The notes under the pieces: model-generated
The model's database searches: none
The model's input: only the letters and a program-made list of their open reading frames with translations
What the model was told of the DNA's origin: nothing
From: Ephydatia muelleri
Taxonomy: Eukaryota > Porifera > Demospongiae > Spongillida > Spongillidae
Assembly: GCA_013339895.1 (NCBI GenBank)
Contig: JABACO010000019.1
Coordinates: forward strand, 3,837,147 to 3,901,146
Direction: 5' to 3'
Length of the DNA: 64,000 nucleotides
Made by a program: the position numbers and the translations under genes
Shown here: in pieces, positions 22,786 through 34,236 of the stretch
Numbering within the stretch: position 1 is the first letter of the stretch
Layout of the letters: every line of letters begins with the position of its first letter

Positions 22786-23486
22786 GTCTCTATTTCTGGC
22801 GCCGCAACAGATTATAAACGCGCACTTTGAGCAACAGCCACGTAAGGGCAACGTTACGCTGAAACCAGCACCTGCGTGTGTTGTTGATAAACAGCAATAT
22901 GTGATATACATATATTGTCCCACCTGAAATACATCGCCTGTTCTCCGTATCTCTCATTTAAAAACTGCTTGTAGAAGGCTGAGAGTTCATTTGCAGTTAG
23001 CTTCTGTACAGGTTCTATTAACACCTCGGACACGGTAAGCTTTGTACAATGAACACAAACAGCCTCACCGTCATTGCCTTGTTGCCGTCTTTCCGATAGC
23101 GTCTTTTCAATAAAAAGCGCTTTGCACTGCCAAAGAATAGTGGAATGAGGGACCGACTGAGGATAGGTGCTCACTTTATCGAATTTCGAGTTTTGTTCAC
23201 TCCAAAAATTGTGATTAAATTTCCATATGTCCTCTTCGAGTTTGTGAAGCGCCTTCTCCTATGTGGGGTACATGGAGCACGTATACAAACGTAGACCAGA
23301 TGACCACGGGAACATGCACGTCCACACCGCATCGTTGCGCGGGTCTCTCCGTTTGATGGGCCTGATGTTCGACACGGGATCCGGAGGACCGATTAGGTTT
23401 CGCCCCGAACTGACGGCTCCGTTCAGCTGCCTGATGAATGTGCTGCCTGGCCCGCGTATGACTTGTAACAACGACCACCTTGTCAT
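22786..23486 (-). CDS. coa8: COA8 (APOPT1), cytochrome c oxidase assembly factor
   Basis: COA8 is a mitochondrial matrix protein that supports complex IV biogenesis under oxidative stress. Exon 1 (from 23486, MTRWSLLQVIRGPGSTFIRQ) looks like a basic mitochondrial presequence and leads to LIGPPDPVSNIRPIKRR, the family hallmark GPPDP.SN.RPI. A ~67-bp intron (donor after NDA, acceptor CACATAG at 23259) removes an in-frame TAG; the next exon reads EKALHKLEEDIWKFNHNFWS then EQNSKF, matching the WN..FW..QN core. A further exon holds LTANELSAFYKQFLNERYGE, and a last one (about 22786-22858) would encode RNVALTW...LLRRQK. The phase at the last junction does not fit the nearest canonical sites, so the C-terminal exon is less certain. 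Confidence 0.82.
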
Positions 23487-23544
23487 TCCATATTAACAAT
23501 TATAATCAGCTTTCAGTTAACTATTAACGCTGTGTTTATTAACG
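23487..23544. promoter_or_regulatory. Divergent promoter, COA8 / AP5M1
   Basis: Start codons are 58 bp apart. The gap is AT-rich (ATTAACAATTATAATC) and lacks an obvious TATA box in either direction. Confidence 0.65.
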
Positions 23545-24192
23545 ATGAGCATTCGGGCTGTGTGGGTTATTCGGCCACCTTCCAAAGAAGCGAGCAAAGG
23601 GAGGACGTTATTTTCTCGGTAAGCCATTTATGCGAGGCCAGGGTGTGTTTTGCGCGGGAAAGTATAAGATAGATGCGCGTGGTGGGAAAGTAGGCAGGGC
23701 TAAGCTATGCTCCTTCTAGCCGGTTTCCTACTGTGGAACGCCGAGCAAAGCTGTTAGCTCCAGCGCTCTACTGTCCTCTGCCTCGAGATATTGAATTCTG
23801 CGAAGCTGTAGTACTGACATGTATGCCTGCAACGCGAGAGGTTAATGACTTTTTTCCCCTCTCGTTCGCACTTGTACTGACGTATTTTCCACCACAGTTC
23901 GTGTATGAAAGAGACAGTTCGGCGCTCAATTTTCAGCGACCTGTCTTCGAACTATTAGGAGGGAAGCTTTGGCCTGTGGTGTGCATCGAGCTGGTACGTG
24001 CAGGGCGTGGGCAGTCTGTGAAGCATTTAAAGGGTTAAACCTTTCGTTGCGCTGGTGTCTCGTAGAATGGACTGCTGTTTGTATCCGTTCCGCTCGTGGA
24101 GTCGCGTGGAGACCAACGACCAAAACTAATCGAAGTGTGAGCAAGATTCAATCGTATCCTCCTCCCACCAATGTCCCTCTCTGCCCCTCCCC

Positions 24193-24261
<69 letters not shown>

Positions 24262-24336
24262 CCAGCATCCCAGCAGCAGTGGCTTGGCTCGAGAAGATGG
24301 CTGAAGTTGTTGGCACAGATACCAAAGAGCTCACAG

Positions 24337-24412
<76 letters not shown>

Positions 24413-26466
24413 CCTCGCAGGGAGTTTCCCCCAACCCATGTTCTCCTCCTCCCCAGACCTCACAGAAGATAGCAGAGTTGTACCAATACATCTGCCTCTC
24501 TGGTCCGCTGGGCACGCCCATGGAGACCACACCCACTGCTCTCAGACACCTGGCCCAGAGGAGATCAGTCCCCACCCCCATGCCAAAACAGAAGGTGACA
24601 CAGATGATGTCATGGCTTTCATTGTGCCCCCATTCCATGCCCTTTTAGCAACCTGCCTGGGTTCTGGACACCGTAAGAAGTGGCTCTCGCCTGTCCCTGA
24701 GCGTCAGGGAGGAGATAAGAGCAGTGCAGTACGACAAGCTACCAGATGTATTGGACGTGTGGGAGACCTATGGCACCATTGTTTGCAAGGTACAGGTGCC
24801 ACATTTTAGCAACACACACACACATACACACATGTGCCATCGCTAATGGGGTGTGGTTTTTAAGGCGGAGCTAGAGGGATGCCCGGATGTCTCCCTGATC
24901 GTCAGCAGTCCCCCAGGGTCACCTCCACTGGACTACTTGCTGGTACACCCTTCCGTGCAGATGGCAGACGTGCAACACATCTCATCGTCTCTGCCTGACC
25001 TGGCCAGTCGAAAGATCCGTTTCACTCCCCCCACGGAATCCATTACTCTGTGTCACTACAAGGTGACCCCCATCCCTTACCTCCCCATCAGGGGGTTCTA
25101 TCAGATGAAGGTATGACATCGTGAAAATGCCACGCCCATGAGTGCACCATTTTGTGACAGAATGGCCACTCAGCTAGTGAGTTTCAATGTTTTGCGTTGC
25201 CTTAGGGTGACAAGTCGCTCACACTACTGGTGCAATTGAAGCTGAACGACAGTGTGAAGAACAGTTTTGAGTACTGCGAAGTTCATATTCCGTTCTTTAA
25301 CAGGTAAGGAGCCCACATGAGTGTTGGCTGGAGTGACTTCCCAGCATCCCATGGGCACTGATGGCAGAGGGCCTGTTGAGAAGATTGAAGATGTGTCAGT
25401 ATCCCCACCATCGCTAGCTCCTGCTCTAACTCTCGCGCCAGACAAGAAGAAGCTTGTGTGGAACATAGGTTAGAATGTGTGTGTGGGGCAGGGACTTTTG
25501 GCTAAAGGTGCCTTTCTCAGGTCAGAAGTTCCCAGCTAAGACACCAGAGGTTGCACTTCAGGCCACTGTTTCGTTTCCAAGTGATCCATTGCAAGGAACT
25601 GATCCCCAAGACGATCCTTTTTGTGTTCAACAAAATGCGTACATAAATGTGTGTACATAAAAGGGCAATAGTGTACTGTATCTGTTCACACCTCTCATGG
25701 TCACATTGCTTTCTTCTATTCTTGCTCCCTTGATCCTTGGCCCTCAATGCTCCCTTGATCCTTGGCCCTCAATGCTCCCTTGATCCTTGGCCCTCAATGC
25801 TCCCTTGATCCTTGGCCCTCAATGCTCCCTTCACCCCTTGATCCTCAATGCTCCCCTCACCCCATGATCCTCAATGCTCCCTTGACCCTTGATCCTCAAT
25901 GATTCCTTGACCCGACCCTTGATCCTCATTGCTCCCTTGATCCTCATTGCTTTCATTGCTGTCTTCATCCTCATTGCTCTCTTGATCTTCATTGCTCTCT
26001 TCATCCTCATTGCTCTCTTGATCTTCATTGCTTTCTTCCTCCTCCTTGCTCTCTTTATCTTCATTGCTCTCTTCATCCTCATTGCTCTTTTGATCCTCAT
26101 TGCACTCTTGATCCTCATTGCTCTCTTCATCCTCATTGCTCTCTTCATCCTCATTGCTCTTTGATCTTCATTGCTCTCTTCATCATTCTTTTACTCCACA
26201 ATCTGACATCACCTTGTACTCTTATTGAGCACACCTTCATGGATTCCCCTCTATTCACTTGCTCCAGATTCTCTTCAAAGTCACGGACTTCACACTCAGC
26301 GGGTGTGGTATTGATACAAGATCAGTCTCGCTCTATCCCAGCACAAAATGCAAAGTCACACTCGGTAGGGTTTGTGTGTTGCCCTGTGCACATTGTGATA
26401 ATATGTTTATTCAGCCAAGGAACTGTCCACATCAGAGTATAGGATATGGAACTCGCATGGTGATGT
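23545..26466 (+). CDS. ap5m1: AP-5 complex subunit mu (AP5M1 / MUDENG)
   Basis: Medium subunit of the AP-5 adaptor, which works in late endosome to Golgi retrieval. Exons: 23545-23618 ([19 protein letters not shown]), 23721-23851 ([11 protein letters not shown]), 23898-23992 ([17 protein letters not shown]), about 24067-24138 ([13 protein letters not shown]), 24260-24338 ([15 protein letters not shown]), about 24457-24594 ([20 protein letters not shown]), about 24650-24789 ([12 protein letters not shown]), 24865-25110 (mu homology domain, [25 protein letters not shown] is its start), about 25206-25302 ([17 protein letters not shown]), about 25365-25467, from 25521 ([11 protein letters not shown]), about 26264-26366 ([20 protein letters not shown]) and a last short exon to 26466 (YGTRMVM). 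The order and motifs follow AP5M1 throughout. One internal exon sits between (CA)n and (GT)n tracts. Confidence 0.9.
24193..24412. repeat. (CA)n and (GT)n tracts flanking a single AP5M1 exon
   Basis: About 65 bp of (CA)n end in the acceptor CACACAG at 24259; the 79-nt exon follows; the donor at 24339 begins a (GT)n run of about 70 bp. The tracts are reverse complements of each other. Confidence 0.95.
25739..26165. repeat. Minisatellites in an AP5M1 intron
   Basis: Four or five copies of a 26-bp unit (CTTGATCCTTGGCCCTCAAT plus GCTCC) grade into 15-18-bp units of ATTGCTCTCTTGATCCTC type. Open frames over it are repeat artefacts. Confidence 0.9.
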
Positions 26467-26652
26467 AAAAACCGGCATTGCCCCTGTGATTTGACTTTCG
26501 TGTTATGTTTGTCCAACTATCCATGCATAAAATTTATCATCCAACGAATTTTATTATCCGGTACGCGGTATGCATAAAATGAATTGACCAACCCGGGACG
26601 ACACGGAGGGGGCGTTGCCCGTTTTGTACTTGGAACCGAGAGTCAAGAAGCG

Positions 26653-27331
26653 ATGCTATCCCTTGAAGAGACGGTTCTACTGATGGCGGTTCTTCTTATA
26701 GTCCTTCTAGTAACGCTCACCTTGGCGGCCATATTCAGACCCCGTGTTGACAACAGACACGTTTTACGAGGCTGGGTAGCCGCCTTTGCAGCTTCGCGCC
26801 GAAAGAAGAAACCTTTTGTTAAGGAAAAGAAAAGCAAGAGCGTGTTGAATTTCGTCCCACAGAATAGGGAGGAAGGGAAATCCCCATATATCGTATGCAA
26901 TCAATACAATGTCAAACGTGTTGACGACTTCGTGTATCTATATATTAGGAACCTGCTACACCTGTTTCTAATGTCGCCGCATATAGGTATACAGTCCAGC
27001 CAGCAACAACCAGTCATATCGAAAATGAAACCAACTCACCAACAACGCTTCGATTTCCCTGCAGAGGGTAAGCAAAGAAGAGATGCATCTGAAGACGTGT
27101 GTGTAATATGGCTCTGCTAATCCGGGACACTACAGTTGTAATATAGTGAATGCGAAGAGAGCATGCAGGTCTGGGCACTTGAAACCCACAGCGACATTTC
27201 CCCTCATCTAGCCTTTACCCGCAATGCAGTTACGGTCTCTGTGCAGCATGCTGCCATACTAAGAGCAACTCCATTTGCAGAGCACATGGTACTGGCTACC
27301 TTGCGGCGGTGAGACACTCTGAGGCTGCTTG
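26653..27331 (+). CDS. Small single-pass membrane protein, unrecognised
   Basis: The ATG at 26653 opens a protein with a strong N-terminal transmembrane helix (LLMAVLLIVLLVTLTLAAIF) and then a very basic segment (RRKKKPFVKEKKSKS), predicting a short lumenal N-terminus and a cytosolic tail. The open frame runs to 27120, but probable splice sites suggest that later residues (PTHQQRFDFPAE) join an exon at about 27209-27311 reading FTRNAVTVSVQHAAILRATP and FAEHMVLATLRR before a stop. That exon looks well ordered and coding. The exon linkage is inferred. Function unknown. Confidence 0.5.
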
Positions 27332-27550
27332 TACCTACAGGTTCACTGAGTTTGACTTGAGGTGAGGGCAATAGCAACACAAGAAACCAAGTCAGCAGTA
27401 ACCAAAAAGAAATGGCATTGTTTTGTTTTTTTCTTTTGCTGTAGCTATGCACATTTGAAATTGTGTCCCTCCAATGTGCCATTAATTGGAACACAGCTGG
27501 TAGGGTGTTGATATTGCTATGGCTATTAAAACCATGCATTTCCACACAGG

Positions 27551-28893
27551 TGTCCCTTAACTTGTCCAACAATAGACTTGAGTCTCTTCCAGATGACATT
27601 GGAAGTCTCATTGGATTACAAGAGCTCTTTCTTCAGTACAACTGCCTTGTCACACTGCCTGTAAGGAGTGTGCATGTGGGCATGTTTATGTGTGTACAGT
27701 GTTTGTCACAAGGGCTTGATAAATGCACCCATGGTGCTCATCTGACCGTCACCCTCATAGGATAGCATATGTGAGCTCTCAAACCTTGTGGAACTTGATG
27801 TGAAAAATAACAGGCTTAAGAGAATACCAGGTGAATTGGGTGTGGCTACGAGGTAACCCTGTGAGTGGGTGTGGCATGAAATATACCATGTGAGTGGGTG
27901 TGGCATCAAAAATATACCATGTGAGTGGGTGTGGCTTAGAGGATGCCATGATTGGATGTGGCATAGGTGCACATATCCCGAGAGGCCATATTGGTTGATA
28001 CTGGACACACAGAAGGCATGTACAAAAGAAGTTGGTCTTGGGGGAGGGGTTGATGATGGAGAGGAAGAGGGAAGAGGTGTGGCCATAACAGATCAGAAGT
28101 GCAGTCATACAATCTTTTTTGTTTGCAATACTCAATAGCAAGAATCGGTGATTTGAAGAAGTTACTTCTGTTCAGTCTAACCAACAACAGTATATTGGAG
28201 CTCCCAGCAAGTATTGGGAACTTGGAGCAGCTTGAAGAACTGAGCCTCCAGTGAGCCTGTGGGTGGGGAGTGGGTGTGGTCCATGGACCTCTGGATAAAT
28301 GAGAGGGCAATGGTCTGGGGACAGTGCAGCAAGTTAGCTAATTCGATTACCCTCTCCCCCTCCCTCAAAGTGCAAACCAACTCACACAACTCCCAGATGA
28401 ACTGTGCAGGCTACAAAACCTCAAAGTAAGCTACAGTACAGTACTCTGTTGCCTGGTTAGAGATGCATTCTGTAGATCCTGTACAGTGGTGAAAACCACT
28501 ATTCAACCCTGCCAGACCAGTTTGGTCAACTGGTCTCACTGGAAGAGTTGGATGTGTCAGGCTGTGAGCTAGTATCTCTACCTGAATCCATCACTCAATG
28601 CACGTCCTTAGTACGGCTCTGGTTATCAAACAACAGGTAGGTGGAGCAACTGTTCGAAATGATCCTTGTACTGTACAAGGACCCCTATGGGGGAGGCTAA
28701 AGTGGAGAGGTCACTGATGAATGGTAACTGATCTTTGTAGGCTTGTGGTTCTTCCGCTTCACATGGGTGAGCTGATCCATCTGAAGGAGCTTCACCTTAG
28801 GCACAACAAACTTGTGTATCTACCAGCCTCCATAGAATCTCTTGAACTCTATACATTCACTGGTGTGTAAGGAGCTTATTTAGGAGGCAGTTC

Positions 28894-28970
<77 letters not shown>

Positions 28971-29022
28971 ACACACATACACACACGCACGCACACCACA
29001 CACACATACCACACACACACCA

Positions 29023-29114
<92 letters not shown>

Positions 29115-29526
29115 ACACACACACACACACACACACCACACACACACACCTTTATTTTTGTCTCCACCTCTCACTCTTTTCCTCTTACTTTCCTTTCTAT
29201 CTTCCTTTCCGCAGTTCAGAATAACTGTCTAGTAGATGAGCAGTCGAGTGGCATGCACTGCTTCAGACCACCAGAGCACTGTCCTCCATTACTGGAGCTA
29301 GCCGCTCGTGCCGTCCTCACTCATAGAAGGACTTGGGATGAGAGCCGCATTCCCGCGCATTTGGCCGCCATGTTACGTAATCCGTCGTGGTGCTCCCGGT
29401 GCAAGGGTCCTCTGTTCACCTACTTCTCTTCCAATATCGCATTCAGAACAGTGGGCGCGTTCTACAGGGTTCCCCTTTACGAACAAGTCTGCACTCCTTA
29501 CGCTGTCACGTGCCATATATATACAT
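27551..29526 (+). CDS. Leucine-rich repeat protein, LRRC28/LRRC58-like
   Basis: Exons encode successive 23-residue LRRs: SLNLSNNRLESLPDDIGSL (27551-27660), SNLVELDVKNNRLKRIP (27763-27831), LLLFSLTNNSILELPASIGN (about 28139-28252), ANQLTQLPDELCRLQNLK (28370-28426), LEELDVSGCELVSLPESI (about 28477-28636), LKELHLRHNKLVYLPASIES (28741-28864) and a last exon from 29216 (VQNNCLVDEQSS). The C-terminal region has ELAARAVL, then WCSRCKGPLFTYF with a CxxC pair and GAFYRVPLYEQVC, resembling the cysteine-containing tail of LRRC28/LRRC58 proteins. No signal peptide was found; the first exon is not identified. At least seven repeats. Probably an intracellular scaffold or ubiquitin-ligase adaptor, as is common for short LRR proteins; this is inference. 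Confidence 0.75.
28893..29152. repeat. Long (CA)n with CACCACACA interruptions, LRR gene intron
   Basis: About 260 bp of dinucleotide repeat in the last intron of the LRR gene, between exons ending 28864 and starting 29216. Confidence 0.95.
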
Positions 29527-29818
29527 GATCTACCTCCCTTATTTTATTATTTTATTATTTTTGCTTTGTCACATTTGATACCCTGCCAGCAGCGCTGGTA
29601 TCGATCCACAGACCAGCTAGCTCATCGCGGCACTAAATGGAGTGCGTGCTTGACGCCTAGTTCTTGTCCAGTGTAGCAGTATACATGTAGTATAGTAATC
29701 AAGTCTGATGTATGTCTGGGGTCGAGGGAGACGCCCATCATGTTTACCTCGTCCCCAGTGCGTCCATAAATTAATAGGCGGAACTTTAAGGGAAAGTAAT
29801 AATCGTTAATAAAACGCA

Positions 29819-30435
29819 ATGAGGAATTACTGGTGTTGTGCAGTTGGTGTCCTTTTGTTAGCTGCATCATGTAGCTATGGCTGTCTACCCCGATGTTATC
29901 AGGTTAACGACAGTACTTGCAACGAAACCATGGTGGCAAAACACGAAGGTGAGTTAAAGGCTTCATGGCACGTACCTTGCTGACGTCCAAATATATAAAC
30001 AGACACCCGAGAGACAGTATTAATGACGATGATGGCACCAGAAGTCGTCCCCCCCGAATGGCGTGCACAGCGCGACCGCGTAATAATCACACTTTTGTGC
30101 TTAAAACTGAAGACCAACGTTACGGGGTATTGTGTGAGAGAGACGAAGGCGACCAACGTGTCAACCTGCTCTTCGGCCGACGTAGCCACTAGCTGCGAGA
30201 ACGGAACGACCCGCTGCGCGTGGTAAGTGGGTCTCGATTCAGTACTCCACCGTTATCCGTTGACGTGCCCTATCCAGTACATCCTTTCACATGTACGTGT
30301 ACAACACACTAGCGGATGCTGTGCTTGCCTCGTCCACCCTCGTTACAGCTCTGGAAGACGATGGATCCAAGCTGGCCCTGAATGTGGCTGGATTTCAAAT
30401 CATCTCCTTTGTTGCCTCTTACAGTGCAGGTGAAT

Positions 30436-30469
<34 letters not shown>

Positions 30470-30861
30470 TGTGTATGTGTGTGTGTATGTGTGTGTGTGT
30501 ATGTGTGTGTATGTGTGTATGTGTGTGTGTCTGTGTGTGTGTGTGTATGTGTGTGTATGTGTGTGTTTCATATTTGCTATCCATTCAACAGCAGTGCCGC
30601 TGTTCAACGCACCCCTACAGGCTTGGGTTCTGGTGGGCGTAGGTGTTTTAGTTGCCATACTTTATGGCACAAAGCCTCTTTGGTGGAACAGGTATGTAGC
30701 TGGCCACATTTAATAACTAACCATCACACATAGGGTTAGTGGCATACTGTTAATAACCAGCTACTACTATCTAGGTGTTTGTGGCGTCACAGTAAAGATG
30801 AAGACGGTACTCAAGAGCCTGCACCAAAGCACCCAGGGAAACACCAACAGGAGGAATTGTG
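29819..30861 (+). CDS. Type I membrane glycoprotein, unrecognised
   Basis: Five exons with clean GT..AG junctions give about 195 residues. Exon 1 (29819-29948) is a signal peptide (WCCAVGVLLLAASCSYG) followed by cysteines and N-glycosylation sequons (NDS, NET). Exons 2 and 3 continue the extracellular part (NVT, NVS, NGT sequons; regularly spaced Cys; TSFHMYVYNTLADAVLASST). Exon 4 (30592-30691) carries a transmembrane helix (AWVLVGVGVLVAILYG), and exon 5 (30777-30861) a short cytosolic tail ending GKHQQEEL. The intron after exon 3 starts at a GTGAATTGTGTGTG donor and holds (GT)n. Function unknown; the layout suggests a small receptor or adhesion molecule. Confidence 0.7.
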
Positions 30862-30919
30862 ATTTTTTATTTTGAGCACCCTTTCCTGCTATCAACATGT
30901 TACGTTTATGTGTGGTTGG

Positions 30920-31093
<174 letters not shown>

Positions 31094-31603
31094 TGTTTTC
31101 ATTGGCTAATTGGAGTATTGGACTTGCATTGTGATCACTGTGATTTGTGTCTATTTTACATAAATAGATCAATACAGAAGCCACATACATTTGTTACACA
31201 GAATATGACAGGGAAGTGCTAGGAGCTTGCTAGCGACAATGATGACAAACTGTATGCCTTCACCGGTGACTCGTGGTGTACTGCTGGTGGCATACCGCCA
31301 AGAACTAGGGTGTTTTGTGAAGTGAAAACCATTGGATTACCATAGCAACCCCCCCCCCCCCTCCCACCCCACCCCACCACTGCAACTTGCCTTCTGACTG
31401 GAGGTAGTCGGAGAGAAGTTGTGGCACTTCAGTGCTATCATCAGCAATGGCTTCCAACACTGCAAAACATATCACACTTACACAATCATATACACATGCA
31501 TACAGATACACATAACACACACACATACATCAATACCCATACACCCATATGCCCATATACACACACTATCCATACACAGATACGTTAGGGACAGAGTAGA
31601 CTA

Positions 31604-33712
31604 AATGGGTCATTCCATGTCAGATCACCCAATGACCCTTAGTTTATAACACTGCACCCTCTCAGAATTAGATGAAATTTGGTATAAATGTTAAGTATCA
31701 CTGGGAAAGTTATCACACCAATTATCACCTTTTGTGATGAATTAGATTAGAAGATAATTAATTTTTAATTTTTATATACCTTTCTGACCTCTCAACGATT
31801 GCACCCCCCTTTCATATTAAGAGATGGTCCAAACATATCATGTAAGGTATCATTTTGAAGCTCAGAGCATGACAAATCACATGGTATTTTTACTTCAATG
31901 CTATGGATTATATAGTTAGTATTATTGTGCAATGAAATATTTAACCTTGTGTCCCCTAAAAAGGATAGGTAGTTATTAAGAATGCCACCATTTCCCAGAA
32001 AGCCCTACCATTCTAGTTCATAAAGAAATTAAAAATACGATGGCAAATCATGCTGTTAACATACCATACATTTTCCTAGGAAGACTATTTTTTCAAACGG
32101 TTTGATTTCAAGGCCAATGTGGCATTGCGAGGCTTCATGTGTTAATGATTCTGCACACTTGTGGTATTAAATGTAAACAGAACATAGGTGCATGAAGCCT
32201 TACGTGGCTAATAAACAGCTGAGCGCTTCCTGTTCTGCAATACGCTTGTCGTGCATTTGAAATTGTGGCAGCTTTGGAACCCTTGGAAAGTGATTTGCCA
32301 TTACATACACTAAAGTCCAAACGGTGCGCACAGTTTCCAATGAGATCGAACTTCTTTCATTGCGTTCCAAGTTGGCTTCGACTGATATTTGTGACTTTTT
32401 TTCACATCATGAGCAAGAGTACCTGCACAAGTACTCTGTTCTACAGAGAAAGTGCTGCAATGTCTTTGATCAGCACAAAGACTGCAAGCCACGAAAGAAG
32501 TCACTAAGGGACATCACTAGTAAGTGTAGGGCAAGTGCACTGAAAAGTGGGCATCTCCCTTATTCCAGGAAACAAACTGTGCTCATTGTGCAGGACACAC
32601 TTACAGAAATTGTCTGTCCAAGCTCCTGAAGAGTTCCCCACACTTGTTGATTTACCAATTCCTGGTCCACCAACATCTTATTTGAACGAAGAGCTCCCTT
32701 TGTCTGCTTCCACCGAATCTACTTCTGATGACAGTGTTGTTCATGGAGTAGATATTGAGGAAGTTAATCAATATTTAAACCTCACTCCAGTGAAACTTGG
32801 TAAGGTTGAACATTTCAGTACTAACCACACCATCAAGGAAACACAGAGGTATCATCGCTATGTTCCATAATCAACTAGCACCCTAGCAGAGCATGAAATA
32901 TCCTCTGGAGAGAGGACTGCTGTGGTTAGTATTTTGGGGTCATTGCAGATTGATACCTCTGATGTGACCAAGGGCAGCTACATTGCATGTATGTACGATG
33001 ACGAGGTCTGGTTTGGCTGTGAAGGATATATCTGAGGAGTTTTGTGAAGTTTTCATGCATCCTAGTGTTGGAATTAGTAGTTATGTTTTTCCTGAAAAGG
33101 ATGACACTTGTTGGATTTGTGAAAGTTACATTCTTTGCACGATTGAGCACTCCATCCTAACCAGTAGAAGAGGAGGGTACTCCATTTCACAGGAATCAAT
33201 GTCCAAGGCTACAAAGGCTCATAATTTGTGTGAGAAATAGGAGTGTAATATCACATCCACATTACGCTGTTGTAATTATATACTTTTCTTGGCATACTCT
33301 ATAGTAAACAAATACATTACTGTGACAGTGGTAACTATTTTATGTCAGGGAACAATAATGTTATCATTTGCCACCAATTTTTTTAAATAATGCAGTGCTA
33401 GAATGGTAGGGCTTTCTGGAAAATGGTGGCATTTTTAATAACTACCTATCCTTTTTAGGGGACACAAGGTTAAATATTTATTTCATTGCACAATAATACT
33501 ACCTATATAATCCATAGCATTAAAGTAAAAATAGCATGTGATTTGTCATGCTCTGAGCTTTAAAATGATATCTTACATGATATATATGGACCATCACTTA
33601 ATATGAAAAGAGGGTGCAAGTGTTGAGAGGTCAGAAAGGTAAGAAAAATAAAAACTTGATTATCTCCTAATCTAATTCATCACAAAAGGTGATAATTGGT
33701 GTATGATTTTTT
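31604..33712. mobile_element. Decayed DNA transposon-like element with ~300-bp inverted repeats
   Basis: The stretch 31690-32010 is matched in reverse complement by 33400-33705 (for example CTAGAATGGTAGGGCTTTCT near 33410 against AGAAAGCCCTACCATTCTAG near 31996). Between them a + strand coding remnant runs from about 32265 to 33240 in several frames: a Cys-rich part (QRKCCNVFDQHKDCKPRKKS; IPGNKLCSLCRTHLQ), an acidic linker, and a C-terminal domain with GSYIACMYDDEVWFG and FMHPSVGISSYVF. I associate the same arrangement with transposon-borne proteins of other aquatic animals. Frame changes near 32570 and stops near 33030 show it is inactive. The right repeat is truncated relative to the left, whose end may be GGGTCATTCCATGTCAGATC. 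Confidence 0.65.
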
Positions 33713-33753
33713 TTTGTCAAGATTCATCTATGAAATTCGTTTAGTTGATTCAA

Positions 33754-33793
33754 GCCGGGGGGGGGGGGGGGGGGGGGAGGGGGGGGGGGGGGG
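33754..33793. repeat. Poly-G run
   Basis: About 40 bp of G with single A/T interruptions, directly after the 31.6-33.7 kb element. Confidence 0.95.
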
Positions 33794-33829
33794 TGTTACA
33801 CAGATGCCAAAAAATATCTAACAGTCAGA

Positions 33830-34088
33830 TTCTGTATAGAACTCCGCATTTGAAAAGTTCTGTTTGTCTGTGCTGTCCTGGCATTTCTGAGATGCTCTGG
33901 CCCGAAATAAAATTAAAAAAAAATCTCCTCTTGCAGACCAGCTCATCGTCACTGTTGTAGCTTGGCGGTGGTGACAATTCAATTGCAGAGACTGACTCTC
34001 TGATACTTTTCACAGCTTCTTCATCATCAGCACGTATCTCCCCTTGCTGAATGGCTTGTTGAACTGCTTTATCGTGTGCCGCCTATGA
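33830..34088 (-). CDS. Possible isolated exon with PPPSY motif
   Basis: Reading minus from an acceptor-like TCATAG at about 34085, an open frame gives DKAVQQAIQQGEIRADDEEA, SIRESVSAIELSPPPSYNSD and then DELVCKR before low-complexity sequence and a stop. The amphipathic, acidic character and a PPxY-type WW/ESCRT-binding motif look like a genuine exon. No neighbouring exon on this strand was found, so it may be a remnant of a gene broken by the surrounding transposons. Confidence 0.35.
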
Positions 34089-34236
34089 TCAGCGTGACTT
34101 ACATAAGTTAATCGGCTGCACTTAATTAAGAGAAAGGCATCGCTGCTTTAGAGCAGGACTTCCATTAGTCAGTAGACCTTCGACTGGCATAATAATCCTA
34201 TAGCAATCCGAATTTAAGTAGTGGATTGTTTCATTT

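Noticed and set aside
23259-23261. In-frame stop in COA8, suggesting a pseudogene
   Set aside because: The TAG is the acceptor end of a ~67-bp intron; with the donor after NDA the frame continues into the conserved WN..FW..QN core.
24126-24812. Long (CA)/(GT) frames around 24.2-24.6 kb
   Set aside because: They are microsatellite translations; only the segments matching AP5M1 were kept.
25831-26164. Repetitive hydrophobic frame (LIALFI repeats) and basic MRMKRAM repeats
   Set aside because: They cover a minisatellite inside an AP5M1 intron; both strands are open only because the repeat unit length is a multiple of three.
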